Translations under genes and position numbers: made by a program
The notes under the pieces: generated by a model
Databases searched by the model: none
The model's input: only the letters and a program-made list of their open reading frames with translations
Told to the model about the DNA's origin: nothing
Shown: positions 37,873 to 50,790 of the stretch, one piece after another
Layout of the letters: each line of letters starts with the position of its first letter
Position numbering within the stretch: the first letter of the stretch is position 1
Assembly: GCA_000720995.1 (NCBI GenBank)
Contig: JOEL01000065.1
Location: 1 to 55,789 of the forward strand
Length of the DNA stretch: 55,789 nt
Direction: 5' to 3'
Source: Streptomyces celluloflavus
GTDB lineage: Bacteria > Actinomycetota > Actinomycetes > Streptomycetales > Streptomycetaceae

Positions 37873-40701
37873 GTGAAAGAGCAGGAGGCTTTCCGTCCGG
37901 ACGGGAACGATCCTGACGACGACCAGTCCGAGTTCGAACTGACCGGTGAGTTCAAGATCGATTTTGCCGCTCCGGCCTGGTACGCGAGCAACGACACCAG
38001 CGGAGGCGGGGCGGGTGCCCCGGCCTCTCCCACGCCTCCTCCTGCGTCTTCACCCGCCACCCCGCCCGGGGGCACACCGCCGGGCGGGACCACTCCCCCG
38101 CCGCCGACGGGCCTGCCGTTGTCGGTGCCCGCACAGGGCGTCCCGCCGGGCGCGCCCGGTCCGGCCGCCGCCGCGGCGACCCCGCCGCCCGGGTTCCCCA
38201 CACTGCGGCCCGCCGGCGCCACCGGCGAGGCGCCGGGCGCACCGGCGACCGCGGACGCCGGCACGCCCTCCGGGGCCGAGTCCGGGCCCCGGCCCGCGCC
38301 CGGGTCCGGGTCCGGCAATGTGCGCACGGGCAGTGGCGTCGACCCGTCGGCTGCTCTCTGGGACGACGACGAGCCGGAGACCGCGGCGACGACCCCCGAG
38401 CCGGAGGTCACGGCCCCTGCCGCACCGGCGCCGCAGCCGATGGCCGCAGCCGCATCCGATTCCCCCGCGGAGGTCCGGACTCCGGCCGCCGCGCCCGCCC
38501 CCGCGCCCTCGGCGCCCGAGCCCACCGCGCCGGCCGCCGAGGGCGCCGAGCCGCCCGCACAGGACCGGCCGCAGCCGCCGCAGGATGCGCCGCCCGCTCA
38601 GGACGCGCCACCACAGGGCTTTCCGCAGCAGGGTGTTCCGCAGCAGAGCGCGCCTCCGCAGGGCGTACCCCACGAAGGCGCTCCGCACGAAGGCGCTCCT
38701 CACGAGGGTGTGCCGTCACACGGCATTCCGCAGCAGGGAGCACCCTGGGGTGCCGCCGAGGACCCGCGAGGCGTACCCCCGCAGGCCGTACCCCCGCAGG
38801 GTGTGCCCGCGGCGGGCCCGCTGCCGCCGCTGCCGCCGGAGTTCCAGCCGGCGGACCCGCGGCTGGCCCAGGGCCAGGCACCGGGTCAGTTCCCGGTCCA
38901 GGGCGGACCGCCCCCGCAGCAGTACGGACAGCCGCAGGGCCCGCCGCCGCAGGCGCCGCAGCACCCGCAGGCCGGCTATCCGCAGGGCCCGCCCCCGCAG
39001 GTACCGCCGCAGCAGGGCGGCTACCCGCAGCAGCAGCCGGGGTACGGCTATCCGCAGCCCGCGTACGGCTACCCCCAGCAGGGGCCGCCGCAGCAGCCGT
39101 ACGACCCCAACCTGCCCGCGCAGCAGTCCGGTTACGGCTATCCGCAGACCGGCACCCAGGGGTACCCGCAGTCCGATGCCCAGGGGTACCCGCAGCAGCC
39201 ACCGCAGGGCCAGCAGCCTCACCCGCAGCAGGGCCAGTACCCCGGTTACGACCAGCAGCAGGCGGCCTACCAGGCACAGCAAGCCCAACAGGCTCAGCAG
39301 GCCCAGCAGGCCCAGCAGGCTCAACAAGCGGCCCAGGCCCAGCAGGCACACGCAGCGGAACAAGCCCAGCAGGCCCAGCAGTTTCCGCAGTCCCCGCAGG
39401 CAGCGCACCAGCCGCTCCCCGGGCAGCAGTTCGGCGGCCAGAACGCGGCGGCGAACTACGCGTCGTATTCGCAGCCGGGCCAGCAGCAGCCGCAGCAGCG
39501 GGCCGCTCCCGGCGCGCCGCTCGGCTACAGCGCCGCAGTCGAGCTGACCTCCGACCGGCTGCTGCGCAATCAGCCCAAGAAGAAGAAGCCGGGTGCCAAC
39601 GCCCAGCCGTCGCGGTTCAAGCTCGGGGCGAAGAAGGAGGAGATGGAGCGCCAGCGCAAGCTGGAACTCATCCGGACCCCGGTGCTCTCCTGCTACCGGA
39701 TCGCGGTGATCAGCCTCAAGGGCGGCGTCGGCAAGACCACGACGACCACGGCGCTGGGCTCGACGCTCGCCTCCGAGCGGCAGGACAAGATCCTGGCGAT
39801 CGACGCGAACCCGGACGCCGGCACCCTCGGCCGCCGGGTGCGCCGCGAGACCGGTGCGACGATCCGTGACCTGGTGCACGCGATCCCGCATCTGCACAGC
39901 TACATGGACATCCGCCGGTTCACCTCCCAGGCCCCCTCCGGCCTGGAGATCCTCGCCAACGACGTGGACCCCGCGGTGTCCACGACCTTCAACGACGAGG
40001 ACTACCGGCGGGCGATCGACGTCCTCGGCAAGCAGTACCCGATCATCCTCACCGACTCGGGCACCGGACTCCTCTACAGCGCGATGCGCGGCGTCCTCGA
40101 CCTCGCCGACCAGCTGATCATCATCTCCACCCCGTCCGTGGACGGTGCGAGCAGCGCCAGCACCACCCTGGACTGGCTCTCCGCGCACGGCTACGCCGAC
40201 TTGGTGCAGCGCGGTATCACGGTCATCTCCGGGGTCCGCGAGACCGGCAAGATGATCAAGATCGACGACATCGTGTCGCACTTCGAGACGCGCTGCCGCG
40301 GTGTGGTCGTCGTCCCCTTCGACGAGCATCTCGCCGCCGGTGCCGAGGTCGATCTCGACATGATGCGGCCCAAGACCCGCGAGGCGTATTTCCAGCTGTC
40401 CGCCCTGGTGGCCGAGGACTTCACGCGGGCGCAGCAGGCGCCGGGCGGCTGGTCGGACCCCAACGCCCCGCAGCAGATGGCCCCGCCGATGGCCGGTGAC
40501 CCGTACGCGCAGCAGCAGCAGTATCCGCAGCAGGGCCACCAGGGTCCGCCACCGGCCGGCTACCCGCCGCAGCAGGGCGGCTGGACCGCCCCGCCGCCCG
40601 CCCAGCCGCCGGCCCACTGGCAGCAGCCCGGCCCGGAGGGACCGGTCCACCCCGAGCAGCCCGGATTCCAGCCGGGCTGGCAGCAGCCGCCGCCTCAGTG
40701 A
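37873..40701 (+). CDS. EspI-like ParA/MinD-family ATPase with proline/glutamine-rich N terminus
   Basis: This 942-aa protein has a Pro/Gln/Ala-rich N-terminal 580 residues, including PPQG/PHEGAP repeats and an AQQ-repeat block at about 464-500. A ParA-type ATPase domain follows (about 605-860) with the deviant Walker A KGGVGKTT at residues 616-623, then another Gln/Pro-rich tail. EspI of mycobacterial ESX loci has this plan and responds to ATP level. The start is GTG at 37873 directly behind AGGAGG. It lies next to eccE and closes the ESX locus, followed by a 22-bp terminator. The EspI analogy rests on architecture and context. Confidence 0.85.
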   Translation: MKEQEAFRPDGNDPDDDQSEFELTGEFKIDFAAPAWYASNDTSGGGAGAPASPTPPPASSPATPPGGTPPGGTTPPPPTGLPLSVPAQGVPPGAPGPAAAAATPPPGFPTLRPAGATGEAPGAPATADAGTPSGAESGPRPAPGSGSGNVRTGSGVDPSAALWDDDEPETAATTPEPEVTAPAAPAPQPMAAAASDSPAEVRTPAAAPAPAPSAPEPTAPAAEGAEPPAQDRPQPPQDAPPAQDAPPQGFPQQGVPQQSAPPQGVPHEGAPHEGAPHEGVPSHGIPQQGAPWGAAEDPRGVPPQAVPPQGVPAAGPLPPLPPEFQPADPRLAQGQAPGQFPVQGGPPPQQYGQPQGPPPQAPQHPQAGYPQGPPPQVPPQQGGYPQQQPGYGYPQPAYGYPQQGPPQQPYDPNLPAQQSGYGYPQTGTQGYPQSDAQGYPQQPPQGQQPHPQQGQYPGYDQQQAAYQAQQAQQAQQAQQAQQAQQAAQAQQAHAAEQAQQAQQFPQSPQAAHQPLPGQQFGGQNAAANYASYSQPGQQQPQQRAAPGAPLGYSAAVELTSDRLLRNQPKKKKPGANAQPSRFKLGAKKEEMERQRKLELIRTPVLSCYRIAVISLKGGVGKTTTTTALGSTLASERQDKILAIDANPDAGTLGRRVRRETGATIRDLVHAIPHLHSYMDIRRFTSQAPSGLEILANDVDPAVSTTFNDEDYRRAIDVLGKQYPIILTDSGTGLLYSAMRGVLDLADQLIIISTPSVDGASSASTTLDWLSAHGYADLVQRGITVISGVRETGKMIKIDDIVSHFETRCRGVVVVPFDEHLAAGAEVDLDMMRPKTREAYFQLSALVAEDFTRAQQAPGGWSDPNAPQQMAPPMAGDPYAQQQQYPQQGHQGPPPAGYPPQQGGWTAPPPAQPPAHWQQPGPEGPVHPEQPGFQPGWQQPPPQ

Positions 40702-40734
40702 GGACGGCGCGGCGGGGACGGGCCGCGGGACGGT

Positions 40735-40782
40735 ACAAGGGGGCGGGGCCCGGCACATCGGTGCCGGGCCCCGCCCCCTTGT
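40735..40782. terminator. Bidirectional terminator, 22-bp perfect stem
   Basis: A perfect 22-bp stem (40735-40756 with 40761-40782) with an ATCG loop lies between the convergent EspI-like gene and ribF. It marks the right end of the ESX locus. Confidence 0.95.
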
Positions 40783-40834
40783 CAGGTGTCAACTCCCGTG
40801 CCGTCACGGGCGCGTACGCCATGGACCGCGCGGG

Positions 40835-41791
40835 TCAGTCCGCCGGCGCCGCCGCGGCGATCAGTCCCCGGGCCTGCTTCACATCGATCGCCATCCGCTC
40901 CAGCAGGGCGTCGAGCGTGTCGAACTTCTCCATGCCCCGGATGTAGGCGAGGAAGTCCACGGCGACGTGCAGGCCGTACAGCTCCAGGCCGACCCGGTCG
41001 ATGGCGTACGCCTCGACCGTGCGGGTCTTCCCGTCGAACTGCGGATTGGTGCCGACCGAGATGGCCGCCGGCATCGCCTCGCCCTCGACGTGCAGCAGGC
41101 CCGCGTACACGCCGTCGGCCGGGATCGCGGTGTGCGGCAGGGTCTCCAGGTTGGCCGTCGGGAAGCCCATTTCGCGGCCGCGCTGCGCACCGCGTACGAC
41201 CACGCCCTCCACCCGGTGCGGGCGCCCCAGGACCTCCATCGCACCGGCCACGTCACCGTCGGCGACCAGCCGTCGGGTGAGCGTGGAGGAGAACGGCTCG
41301 CCGCCGCCCGCCGTCCCGCGTTCGTAGAGGTCGATGACCTCCACGGTGTAGTCGTAGGTGGCGCCGAGCTCGGCGAGCGTGGCGACATTGCCGCTCGCCT
41401 TGTGCCCGAAGCGGAAATTGGGTCCTTCGACGACGACCCGCGCGTGCAACTTGTCGACCAGCACCTTGGCCACGAAGTCGGCCGGCGCCAGCTGCGAGAA
41501 CTCCTTGGTGAACGGCAGGACGAGCACGGCGTCCACGCCCAGCCCGGCCATCAGCTCGGCCCGCCGGTGGTGCGGCGCGAGCAACGGCGGATGGGTGCCG
41601 GGGCGTACGACCTCGCTCGGGTGCGGGTCGAAGGTGACGACCACCGCGGGGATGCCCAGCTCGCGGGCGCGTGCCACCGCCTTACCGATGATCAATTGGT
41701 GGCCGCGGTGCACACCGTCGTACGAGCCGATGGTGACGACGCTGCGTCCCCAGCCCTCGGGGATGTCCTCCAAGCCACGCCAGCGCTGCAC
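40835..41791 (-). CDS. ribF: Bifunctional riboflavin kinase/FAD synthetase
   Basis: This 318-aa enzyme converts riboflavin to FMN and FMN to FAD. The N-terminal nucleotidyltransferase domain has GSYDGVHRGH near residue 22 (HxGH) and the VEGPNFRFGHKASG segment. The C-terminal kinase domain has the GFPTANL motif. The start is GTG at 41791 behind GAGGAG; upstream open frame lacks homology. It is downstream of truB on the same strand with a terminator-like hairpin between. Confidence 0.96.
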   Translation of the reverse strand: MQRWRGLEDIPEGWGRSVVTIGSYDGVHRGHQLIIGKAVARARELGIPAVVVTFDPHPSEVVRPGTHPPLLAPHHRRAELMAGLGVDAVLVLPFTKEFSQLAPADFVAKVLVDKLHARVVVEGPNFRFGHKASGNVATLAELGATYDYTVEVIDLYERGTAGGGEPFSSTLTRRLVADGDVAGAMEVLGRPHRVEGVVVRGAQRGREMGFPTANLETLPHTAIPADGVYAGLLHVEGEAMPAAISVGTNPQFDGKTRTVEAYAIDRVGLELYGLHVAVDFLAYIRGMEKFDTLDALLERMAIDVKQARGLIAAAAPAD

Positions 41792-41994
41792 TGTGCCCGC
41801 TCCTCGCCCGATCACTTGTCCGTCCACTGCGCCAATTCGGCATGACGCAGGTCTAAGACTGCCATGCCGGGGCGGGAGCTTCGCGCGAAGGGTCGCTTCG
41901 CTCCCGTAGCGCGGGGCATCCGCGGGGGCGGGCGGGCCCGCCACGACCCTCCGGCCGCGGCTCCCGGGTGCCCGGCCGGGCCCGGAACGACGAG

Positions 41995-42032
41995 GGCCGG
42001 GCCCCGGGCGAAACCTCGCCCCGGACCCGGCC
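41995..42032 (-). terminator. Hairpin after truB
   Basis: A 17-bp stem with two mismatches (41995-42011 with 42016-42032) lies 80 bases past the truB stop, in the otherwise gene-free 320 bp between truB and ribF. Nothing else was seen there besides the expected ribF promoter region. Confidence 0.6.
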
Positions 42033-42111
42033 ACCCCTATCCGTCCCGGCCGTCGGACCGGTCACCCGGCGGCCGGCCCGTACCCACGGACACCGTGCGC
42101 ACGAGCACCGC

Positions 42112-43245
42112 TCAGACGAACACGGCCAGGCTCTTGGCCTTCCCGCCCTGGTTCTCCACCAGCGCCAGGAACGTCCCGTCCGGCCCGAACACCGCTACCG
42201 GTCCGCCCACCCGTCCCCCGGTGCCGGCACCCTCGGCATCGTCGGAACCGTCAGTGCCGTCGAACAGCGGCATGGCGATCCGCACGCCGTTGGCCAGCAG
42301 CCGTGCCTGCGCCTGCGTGACGTCCCAGCGGACGAACGCCGCGGCGGCCGCGTCGCCGATCGGCATGACCGGCAGCCCCGTGCCCTCGGCGCCCTCACCG
42401 CCGTTCACCGCGGCCTGGAGCTGTTCGAGGGTGCGTGCCCGGTCCAGCTTGTACGGGCCGACCCGGGTGCGCCGCAGAGCGGTCAGATGGCCGCCGACCC
42501 CGAGCCCCTCGCCCAGGTCACGGGCGAGGGCGCGGATGTACGTCCCCGACGAGCACTCGACGGAGACCAGCAGATCGGTCACCGGGGTGCCGTCCGCCGC
42601 CTCCGTCTCGTGCGCGGAGTGCAGCACGAACGAGGAGACGGTGACCGGGCGGGCCGGGATCTCGACGTCCTCGCCGTCGCGGACCCGCGAGTACGACCGC
42701 TTGCCGTCGATCTTGATGGCGCTGACCTTCGACGGGATCTGCATGATCGCGCCGGACAGTCCTGCGATCCCCGCGTCGATGTCCTCGCGCGCGATGCCGT
42801 GCGCCGCCTTCGACGCGGTGATCTCGCCCTCGGCGTCGTCGGTGACCGTCGTCTGGCCGAGCCGGATCGTGCCGACGTACTCCTTCTCCGTCAGCGCGAG
42901 GTGGCCGAGCAGCTTGGTGGCCCGCTCGATGCCCAGGACGAGCACGCCGGTCGCCATCGGGTCCAGGGTGCCGGCATGGCCGACCCGGCGGGTGCGGGCC
43001 ATCCCGCGCATCTTCGCCACGACGTCGTGCGAGGTGAAGCCGGCCGGTTTGTCGACGATCACCAGACCGTCCGGCGCCGCGTGCTTCGCACCGCTCGCCT
43101 CCACGCGCTTGGTGCCGTTCCCCCCGCGCCGCTGCCCGGTGTTCTTCCGCCGCCCGGTCCCGCCGCCGGCCACCGCCGGGACGGGCACCGTGCTGTCGCC
43201 ACCGGCGGGCGCCGCGGCCCGCTCGCTGGTGTGCTCATGCTTCAT
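42112..43245 (-). CDS. truB: tRNA pseudouridine(55) synthase TruB
   Basis: This 377-aa enzyme makes pseudouridine 55 in the T-loop of tRNAs. The catalytic Asp95 lies in GHAGTLDPMATG, and KxSAIK and VGPYKLD-type segments follow. The N terminus has about 59 extra residues rich in Ala, Gly, Thr and basic residues before the conserved DGLVIVDKP. The ATG at 43245 overlaps the rbfA stop as ATGA, which supports this long start. It is part of the infB-rbfA-truB-ribF order. Confidence 0.95.
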   Translation of the reverse strand: MKHEHTSERAAAPAGGDSTVPVPAVAGGGTGRRKNTGQRRGGNGTKRVEASGAKHAAPDGLVIVDKPAGFTSHDVVAKMRGMARTRRVGHAGTLDPMATGVLVLGIERATKLLGHLALTEKEYVGTIRLGQTTVTDDAEGEITASKAAHGIAREDIDAGIAGLSGAIMQIPSKVSAIKIDGKRSYSRVRDGEDVEIPARPVTVSSFVLHSAHETEAADGTPVTDLLVSVECSSGTYIRALARDLGEGLGVGGHLTALRRTRVGPYKLDRARTLEQLQAAVNGGEGAEGTGLPVMPIGDAAAAAFVRWDVTQAQARLLANGVRIAMPLFDGTDGSDDAEGAGTGGRVGGPVAVFGPDGTFLALVENQGGKAKSLAVFV

Positions 43246-43691
43246 TCTGCGGCTGCGCCCTCGTCGTCCTCGCCCGGCTTGCGGTACGGGTCGGCCTCAC
43301 CGGCGTACGCGGCGCCCGAGGACACCTCGCGCACCTTGGCGTCCGAGGCCCGTGCCTTGTCGAGCAGGTCCTCGATCGTCTTGGCGTTCTCCGGCAGCGC
43401 GTCCGCCACGAAGGCCAGGGTCGGCGTGAACTTCGTGCCCGCCGCCGCCCCGACCGCGGACCGCAGGACGCCCTTGGCGCTCTCCAGCCCGGCGGCCGCG
43501 CTGGCGCGCTCCTCGTCGTCGCCGTAGACCGTGTAGAAGACCGTCGCCTCCCGCAGGTCGCCGGTGACCCGGGTGTCCGTGATGGTCACGTGCGTGCCGA
43601 GCCGCGGGTCCTTGATGCCACGCTGCAGCTTCTGGGCGACCACCTCCCGGATGAGGTCCGCCAGCTTCTTCGCCCGCGCATTGTCGGCCAC
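43242..43691 (-). CDS. rbfA: 30S ribosome-binding factor RbfA
   Basis: This 149-aa cold-shock and 16S rRNA-maturation factor binds the 30S subunit. The KH-like fold is recognisable from RAKKLADLIREVVAQKLQR, DPRLGTHVTITDTRVTGDL and FTPTLAFVAD. A 30-residue acidic tail follows. The start is GTG at 43691 behind AAGGAGAC. Its stop overlaps truB, so translation is coupled. Confidence 0.96.
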   Translation of the reverse strand: MADNARAKKLADLIREVVAQKLQRGIKDPRLGTHVTITDTRVTGDLREATVFYTVYGDDEERASAAAGLESAKGVLRSAVGAAAGTKFTPTLAFVADALPENAKTIEDLLDKARASDAKVREVSSGAAYAGEADPYRKPGEDDEGAAAE

Positions 43692-43758
43692 TGGTCCGTC
43701 TCCTTCTTGTCTTCCACAATTGTGCTTCCACCGGCGACGGATCGCCTGGTGTTCCTGG

Positions 43759-44052
43759 TCAGTCGTCGTCGCCGTGCAGCCGCCGCCGTACCGACAGCAG
43801 CTCCACCTCGGGCCGTGCGGCGACCAGGCGCTCGCAGCGGTCCATGACGTCGGTGAGATGTCCCGTGTCTCCGGAGACCACCGCCAGGCCGATCGTGGCC
43901 CGGCGGTGCAGATCCTGGTCCCCGACCTCCGCGACGCTCACCGCGTACTTGCGGTGCAGCTCGGCGACGATCGGCCGGATGACGGAACGCTTCTCCTTCA
44001 GCGACCGTATGTCGCCGAGAAGCAAGTCAAAGGAGAGTGTCCCTACATACAT
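43759..44052 (-). CDS. DUF503 family protein (YlxP-like)
   Basis: This 97-aa small protein starts MYVGTLSFDLLLGDIRSLKEKRS, the DUF503/YlxP signature, and ends VELLSVRRRLHGDDD. YlxP-like proteins sit between infB and rbfA in many bacteria and are linked to ribosome maturation. The ATG at 44052 gives the family length, but no ribosome site is visible; a GTG 13 codons upstream is the alternative. TTGACC 15 bases upstream raises the possibility of a near-leaderless mRNA. Confidence 0.9.
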   Translation of the reverse strand: MYVGTLSFDLLLGDIRSLKEKRSVIRPIVAELHRKYAVSVAEVGDQDLHRRATIGLAVVSGDTGHLTDVMDRCERLVAARPEVELLSVRRRLHGDDD

Positions 44053-44143
44053 GCAAGACGGGTCAAGCCACCCGTGGGGCCCTGGGGTCACCGCCCAGCG
44101 GTAGCTGGGGGTGTACGAGTCCTATGAACCGTACACGCAACGG

Positions 44144-44187
44144 CCGGGGCCGATCGACGGAAATATCCCTCCGCCGACCGGCCCCGG
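44144..44187 (-). terminator. Terminator after infB
   Basis: CCGGGGCCGATCG (44144-44156) and CGACCGGCCCCGG (44175-44187) form a 13-bp stem with one mismatch, 70 bases past the infB stop. A separate short dyad GTGTACG/CGTACAC lies at about 44111-44136. Confidence 0.65.
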
Positions 44188-44256
44188 TAGTCCGCCCGTC
44201 ACCCGGCCACCGTCTCCGGTGGACCGGGCTCCGGACGGGCTGTTGCCCGCACGCGA

Positions 44257-47382
<3,126 letters not shown>

Positions 47383-47561
47383 TTCGCTCCTTCTAGGTCC
47401 GGGTTGTCCACCGGACCGTCGCTACTTCATGGGCGTACTCATCGCGTACTCATCGAGTGCTCATCGCAATCTCGACCTACTTCCGACTCGCGAGGTACCT
47501 GACCGCACGGTTCTCCGTGCGCTGTGCGTTTCGTGCTGTGCCTTGGTGCAGTTGCGGCTGC

Positions 47562-47840
47562 TCAACGCCCGTCCCGCTCGATGGACCGACGCAGTTCCGT
47601 CGTGTCGAACGGTCCCTGGTCCCGGAAGGCCCGGGGGAACGCCCGGCGGCGGACCGCCAGGTCGAGACAGGCCGGTGTGGGATGCACATGAGCACCCCGG
47701 CCGGGCAGCGTACCGCGAGGATCGGGGGCACACTCACCCTCGATCATCACGATCCGCAGCAGATCGCTCTTGGCCGCTCGCTCCCGGCACCCCACACAGG
47801 TGCGCTCAGGGCATGCGCGGGAATGCGTCCGACCAGACAC
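47562..47840 (-). CDS. ylxR: YlxR family RNA-binding/nucleoid-linked protein
   Basis: This 92-aa DUF448 protein has the start of the domain, RTCVGCRER (residues 13-21), and GRGAHVHPTPACLDLAVRRRAFPRAF further on. It is always placed between nusA and infB and is thought to bind RNA or DNA; its precise role is uncertain. The start is GTG at 47840 with GGGAGG 13 bases upstream. The conserved gene order supports the call. Confidence 0.93.
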   Translation of the reverse strand: MSGRTHSRACPERTCVGCRERAAKSDLLRIVMIEGECAPDPRGTLPGRGAHVHPTPACLDLAVRRRAFPRAFRDQGPFDTTELRRSIERDGR

Positions 47841-47966
47841 TTCTTAAGTCTACCTCCCCGTGCCGGCCTCACCCCGATGGGGTAAGGGCCGAACGGCTGC
47901 TCAGAATTCCCGGTCGACCGCCGCGGCACCACTTCTTTTCGGCGGGCCGCGGCGGAGCCGGCGGAT

Positions 47967-48956
47967 TCAGTCCTGCGGTGCCTGCTCGGTGTCCGGACGG
48001 ATGTCGATCCGCCAGCCCGTGAGCCGGGCGGCGAGCCGGGCGTTCTGCCCTTCCTTGCCGATGGCCAGCGACAGCTGGTAGTCGGGGACGGTGACCCGGG
48101 CGGAGCGTGCCGCCAGGTCCACGACCTCGACCCTGCTGACCCGGGCCGGCGACAGCGCGTTGGCCACCAGCTCGGCCGGGTCGTCCGACCAGTCCACGAT
48201 GTCGATCTTCTCGCCGTGCAGCTCGGCCATCACGGCGCGCACCCGGCCGCCCATCGGGCCGATGCAGGCACCCTTGGCGTTCAGGCCCGAGCGGGTGGAC
48301 CGTACGGCGATCTTGGTGCGGTGACCGGCCTCGCGGGCGATGGCGGAGATCTCCACCGAGCCGTCCGCGATCTCCGGTACCTCCATGGCGAAGAGCTTCT
48401 TCACCAGGTTGGGGTGGGTGCGCGAGAGCGTCACGGACGGACCGCGGACGCCCTTCGCCACCCGGACCACGTACGTACGCAGTCGCGTGCCGTGCGTGTA
48501 CTCCTCACCGGGGACCTGCTCCTGCACGGGCAGGATGGCCTCCAGCCGGCCGATGTCGACCAGCACGTTCTTGGGGTCCTTGCCCTGCTGGACGAGACCG
48601 GTGACGACATCGCCCTCGCGTCCGGCGTACTCGCCGAAGGTCATCTCGTCCTCGGCGTCCCGCAGCCGCTGCAGGATGACCTGCTTGGCGGTGGTCGCCG
48701 CGATCCGGCCGAAGCCCGAGGGGGTGTCGTCGAACTCGCGGGGCTCGGCGCCCTCTTCCAGGTCTTCCGGGTCTTCCTTCGCCCACACCGTCACATGGCC
48801 GGTGTTGCGCTCCAGCTCCACCCGCGCCCGCCGGCGGCTGCCTTCGGTGCGGTGGTAAGCGATGAGGAGGGCCGACTCGATCGCCTCGACCAGCAGGTCG
48901 AACGAGATCTCCTTCTCCCGCACCAAACCCCGCAGGGCACTCATGTCGATGTCCAC
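47967..48956 (-). CDS. nusA: Transcription termination/antitermination factor NusA
   Basis: This 329-aa protein binds RNA polymerase and nascent RNA. An N-terminal polymerase-binding domain is followed by an S1 domain ([20 protein letters not shown]) and two KH domains ([20 protein letters not shown], and [19 protein letters not shown]). There are no C-terminal acidic repeats, as usual in Gram-positives. The start is GTG at 48956 behind GGAGGAGGC, 2 bases after the rimP stop. Confidence 0.97.
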   Translation of the reverse strand: MDIDMSALRGLVREKEISFDLLVEAIESALLIAYHRTEGSRRRARVELERNTGHVTVWAKEDPEDLEEGAEPREFDDTPSGFGRIAATTAKQVILQRLRDAEDEMTFGEYAGREGDVVTGLVQQGKDPKNVLVDIGRLEAILPVQEQVPGEEYTHGTRLRTYVVRVAKGVRGPSVTLSRTHPNLVKKLFAMEVPEIADGSVEISAIAREAGHRTKIAVRSTRSGLNAKGACIGPMGGRVRAVMAELHGEKIDIVDWSDDPAELVANALSPARVSRVEVVDLAARSARVTVPDYQLSLAIGKEGQNARLAARLTGWRIDIRPDTEQAPQD

Positions 48957-48958
48957 GG

Positions 48959-49492
48959 CTACGCCTCCTCCTGGTTCTCGTCGATCTTCTCTTCGTGCTG
49001 CGCGTCACGCTTGTCGGACTTGCGGTTGAACTCCAGCTCGACCCGCGCCTTGGCGATCTCGTCGAACGCGACCCGGCGGGTGGTCGGCTTGCGGCCCTTC
49101 ACACCCGGTACCTCGACGTCCAGACCCGCGTCGTCGACGGCGGTGATCCGGGCGATCAGCTCGTCGCCCTCGTGGAGCCGGGCCTTGATGAGGCGGCCGA
49201 CGGCGCGGCGGTAGTGCCGCAGCTCGGTCAGCGGCCGGTCGGCGCCCGGGGAGGTCACCTCAAGGGTGTACGGGGCGCCGCCCATCGCGTCGGAGTCGTC
49301 CAGGACCTGCGATGCCTCGCGGCTCAGCGCGGCGCAGTCGTCCAGCTGGACGCCCTCGTCGGAGTCGACCACGATCCTCAGCACTCGCCGCTTGCCCGCG
49401 GGGGTCACCTCGATCTCTTCCAGATCCAGGTCTCGCGCGGCGACGAGCGGTTCAAGCAATCCGCGCAGCCTCTCGCTCTGGGTGGTGCTCAT
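48959..49492 (-). CDS. rimP: Ribosome maturation factor RimP
   Basis: This 177-aa 30S assembly factor contains [12 protein letters not shown]-type sequence (here [24 protein letters not shown]) and [20 protein letters not shown]. An acidic/basic tail of about 25 residues follows. The ATG at 49492 opens the rimP-nusA-ylxR-infB series. It is divergent from the lipoprotein gene, with 151 bp between. Confidence 0.96.
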   Translation of the reverse strand: MSTTQSERLRGLLEPLVAARDLDLEEIEVTPAGKRRVLRIVVDSDEGVQLDDCAALSREASQVLDDSDAMGGAPYTLEVTSPGADRPLTELRHYRRAVGRLIKARLHEGDELIARITAVDDAGLDVEVPGVKGRKPTTRRVAFDEIAKARVELEFNRKSDKRDAQHEEKIDENQEEA

Positions 49493-49643
49493 CCGGGTGA
49501 CTCCTCGGCCGCGTGTGCTGTTGTGGGAAGGTCGCGTGTCGGGTCAAAGCCTATCGGTACCGGCGGGGTACTGACGATTCGGTGAGCGGTCACGGCTACG
49601 CTCGCCTGCGGTGATCACTACGGAAGACCCCGGGAAGTGGAAC

Positions 49644-50198
49644 GTGCCGAACCAGGCGCTCACGCGTAGAAGGACCCTGCTGGCCGGCGCCGCCCTCGGG
49701 GGCGCGGCCCTGCTCGCGGGCTGCTCCGGGGAGCCGGAACGGGACCGTCCGGCGGACCCCTCCGCCGCCGACCGGCTGCGCACGGGCGCCGCGCGCGACA
49801 GCACGGCGCTGCTGGCCCGCTACGACGCGACACTGGCCGCGCACCCGGCGCTGGCCGCGCGGCTGCGGCCGCTGCGCACCGAAGTCGCCCGGCACGCCGA
49901 GGCGTTCGGCGACCGGTCCGGGACACCCGCCCCCGGCGGCACGCCGTCCGGCACCCCGGCCCCCGGCACCAAGACGCCCGCGCCCGGCCCCGCGCACACC
50001 GCCGCCCCGCCGGCCGGGGCCGCGGTGCCCCAGGACGAGAAGGCCGCGCGGTCGGCGCTCGCCGACGCGGAGCGGCGGCTCGCCGACACCCGCACCAAGG
50101 CGCTGACCGCCGCGCCGCCGGAGCTGGCCCGGCTGCTCGCCTCGGTGGCGGCGGCCGGCGCGGCCCACGCGTATCTGCTGACAGCGGCCGAGGCGTGA
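49644..50198 (+). CDS. Putative secreted lipoprotein with Tat-like signal
   Basis: This 184-aa protein opens with twin arginines (TRRRTLLAG) and a hydrophobic stretch, ending at the lipobox LLAGC (Cys near residue 27). The mature part is Ala/Arg-rich and helical, with a Pro/Thr/Gly linker in the middle. The GTG at 49644 is chosen because it gives a normal signal length and has GGGAAG upstream; another GTG at 49611 lacks a site. It lies immediately upstream of the DUF4439 gene, a pairing typical of streptomycetes. Function unknown. Confidence 0.8.
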   Translation: MPNQALTRRRTLLAGAALGGAALLAGCSGEPERDRPADPSAADRLRTGAARDSTALLARYDATLAAHPALAARLRPLRTEVARHAEAFGDRSGTPAPGGTPSGTPAPGTKTPAPGPAHTAAPPAGAAVPQDEKAARSALADAERRLADTRTKALTAAPPELARLLASVAAAGAAHAYLLTAAEA

Positions 50199-50266
50199 CG
50201 GCGGCGGGCAGCCCTCCGGGTGCGTACCGCGGCCGGGGACCGACCAGGGAAAGGGCGTAGCCACGA

Positions 50267-50740
50267 ATGACCGGGACAACCGGTGCCGAGGACCGCGGCG
50301 CGGAACTGGCGGCCGTGCAGGCGGCGCTGGCCGCCGAGCACGCCGCGGTGTACGGCTACGGCGTGGTCGGCGGCCGGATCGCCGCCGACCGCCGCAAGGA
50401 GGCGCAGACGGCGTACGACGCGCACCGCGCGCGCCGGGACGCGCTGCACCGTACGGTGCGCGACCTCGGCGGGCGGCCGCAGGCGGCGGCCGCCGCCTAC
50501 GCGCTGCCCTTCCCGGTGCCGGACACCGCCGCCGCGGTCCGGCTGGCCGCGGAGCTGGAGGACCGGCTGGCGGGCGTCTACGCGGACCTCGTACGGGCCG
50601 GTGGCGCGGCGCGGCGGGCCGAGGCGGCGGCCGCGCTGCGCGAGGCGGCGGTGCGGGCCGTGCGCTGGCGGGGCAGCGGCGTAGCCTTCCCCGGGCTCGC
50701 CGAGCGGGCCCCGGCGGGCGCCGCCGCGAACGCGCTCTGA
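50267..50740 (+). CDS. DUF4439 ferritin-like protein
   Basis: This 157-aa helical protein of the ferritin-like DUF4439 family has AALAAEHAAVYGYGVVGGR at about residues 19-37, with an E-H pair, and a second helical segment with AELEDRLAGVYADLV. Such proteins are found in actinobacteria without a defined reaction; metal binding is inferred from the fold. The ATG at 50267 has AGGGAAAGGG upstream. It lies 68 bases past the lipoprotein gene. Confidence 0.85.
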   Translation: MTGTTGAEDRGAELAAVQAALAAEHAAVYGYGVVGGRIAADRRKEAQTAYDAHRARRDALHRTVRDLGGRPQAAAAAYALPFPVPDTAAAVRLAAELEDRLAGVYADLVRAGGAARRAEAAAALREAAVRAVRWRGSGVAFPGLAERAPAGAAANAL

Positions 50741-50790
50741 CCGACCGGCCGCCCCGCGGCCACCGCTTCCAGGAAAAGGACAGTTCCAGC

